From an uncultured Succinatimonas sp. (GTDB lineage: Bacteria; Pseudomonadota; Gammaproteobacteria; Enterobacterales; Succinivibrionaceae), in NCBI GenBank assembly GCA_905201175.1, contig CAJKNC010000082.1, forward strand, positions 1 to 7,045: a stretch of 7,045 nucleotides of DNA. Reading direction: 5' to 3'. The notes under the pieces were generated by a model. That model made no database searches. It was not told the origin of the DNA and saw nothing but the letters and a program-made list of their open reading frames with translations. This document shows positions 7,007 through 7,045 of this stretch, one piece after another. Position numbers and translations under genes: made by a program. Position 1 is the stretch's first letter, and each line of letters starts with the position of its first letter.

Positions 7007-7036
7007 ATTATTGATCACATGATTGATAATGGGGTT
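7001..7036. repeat. Palindromic terminator-like repeat upstream of pstC
   Basis: Arms 7001-7016 and 7021-7036 flank a 4-base loop. On the plus strand all 16 positions pair if two G-U wobbles are allowed, and TTTTGTTAT overlaps its 3' end. On the minus strand, the sense of the pst genes, 11 outer pairs are perfect, then two C-A/A-C mismatches intervene, and no U tract follows. The hairpin is nearly the same as the glpX terminator (35-67) but in opposite orientation. As pst-strand RNA it could stabilise an upstream pstS message or weakly block readthrough. It could also terminate plus-strand transcription. pstS itself is outside the window. Confidence 0.75.
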
Positions 7037-7045
7037 TTGTTATGA

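Noticed and set aside
6961..7008. Upstream ATG at 7008 as the pstC start, adding 16 residues
   Set aside because: It lies in the stem of a strong hairpin, has no ribosome binding site, and the added residues do not look like a PstC N-terminus. The ATG at 6960 has a suitable binding site.
35..7036. The inverted flanking palindromes as terminal repeats of a composite mobile element
   Set aside because: No transposase, recombinase or target-site duplication is visible, the content is core metabolism and phosphate uptake, and the hairpins fit terminator-like repeats better.

Overview
The window is a low-GC bacterial segment in which every convincing gene lies on the minus strand. The protein types and gene order (Pst transporter, PhoU, a PhoB/PhoP-type regulator, a PhoR kinase with an extracytoplasmic sensor, class II fructose-bisphosphatase) and the purine-rich ribosome binding sites fit a Bacillota (Firmicutes) genome, possibly an anaerobic Clostridia or Negativicutes member. 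The sequence alone does not settle the species.

Reading in the direction of transcription, from high to low coordinates: the right edge (about 6961-7045) is a leader with a strong hairpin and a possible attenuator, probably following a pstS gene outside the window. Then come pstC (6960-6081, broken by one extra base in an A8/T8 run), pstA (6081-5224), pstB (5220-4465), phoU (4465-3803), phoB/phoP (3806-3138) and phoR (3135-1447). Junctions are 1- or 4-base overlaps or 2-3 base gaps, so this looks like one translationally coupled operon. It closes with a clear intrinsic terminator at 1389-1427. A 351-base intergenic region holds that terminator, candidate promoters and a possible operator. It is followed by monocistronic-looking glpX (1095-109), with its own hairpin terminator at 26-67.

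Functionally, PstC and PstA form the inner-membrane channel for high-affinity phosphate uptake, and PstB powers it. PhoU passes transporter status to PhoR, which phosphorylates PhoB/PhoP to turn on phosphate-starvation genes. Transporter, signalling adaptor and two-component system are thus made from one transcript, with the regulators last. GlpX is a gluconeogenic enzyme with no direct role in phosphate uptake and appears independently transcribed.

The main anomalies are: the single-base frame break in pstC; two outward-facing, covarying copies of a palindromic terminator-like repeat at the two ends of the window (35-67 and 7001-7036); a pair of mutually exclusive hairpins before pstC; and a direct-repeat/palindrome arrangement upstream of glpX. 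The rest is an ordinary pst-pho locus. I see no convincing novel multi-gene system.
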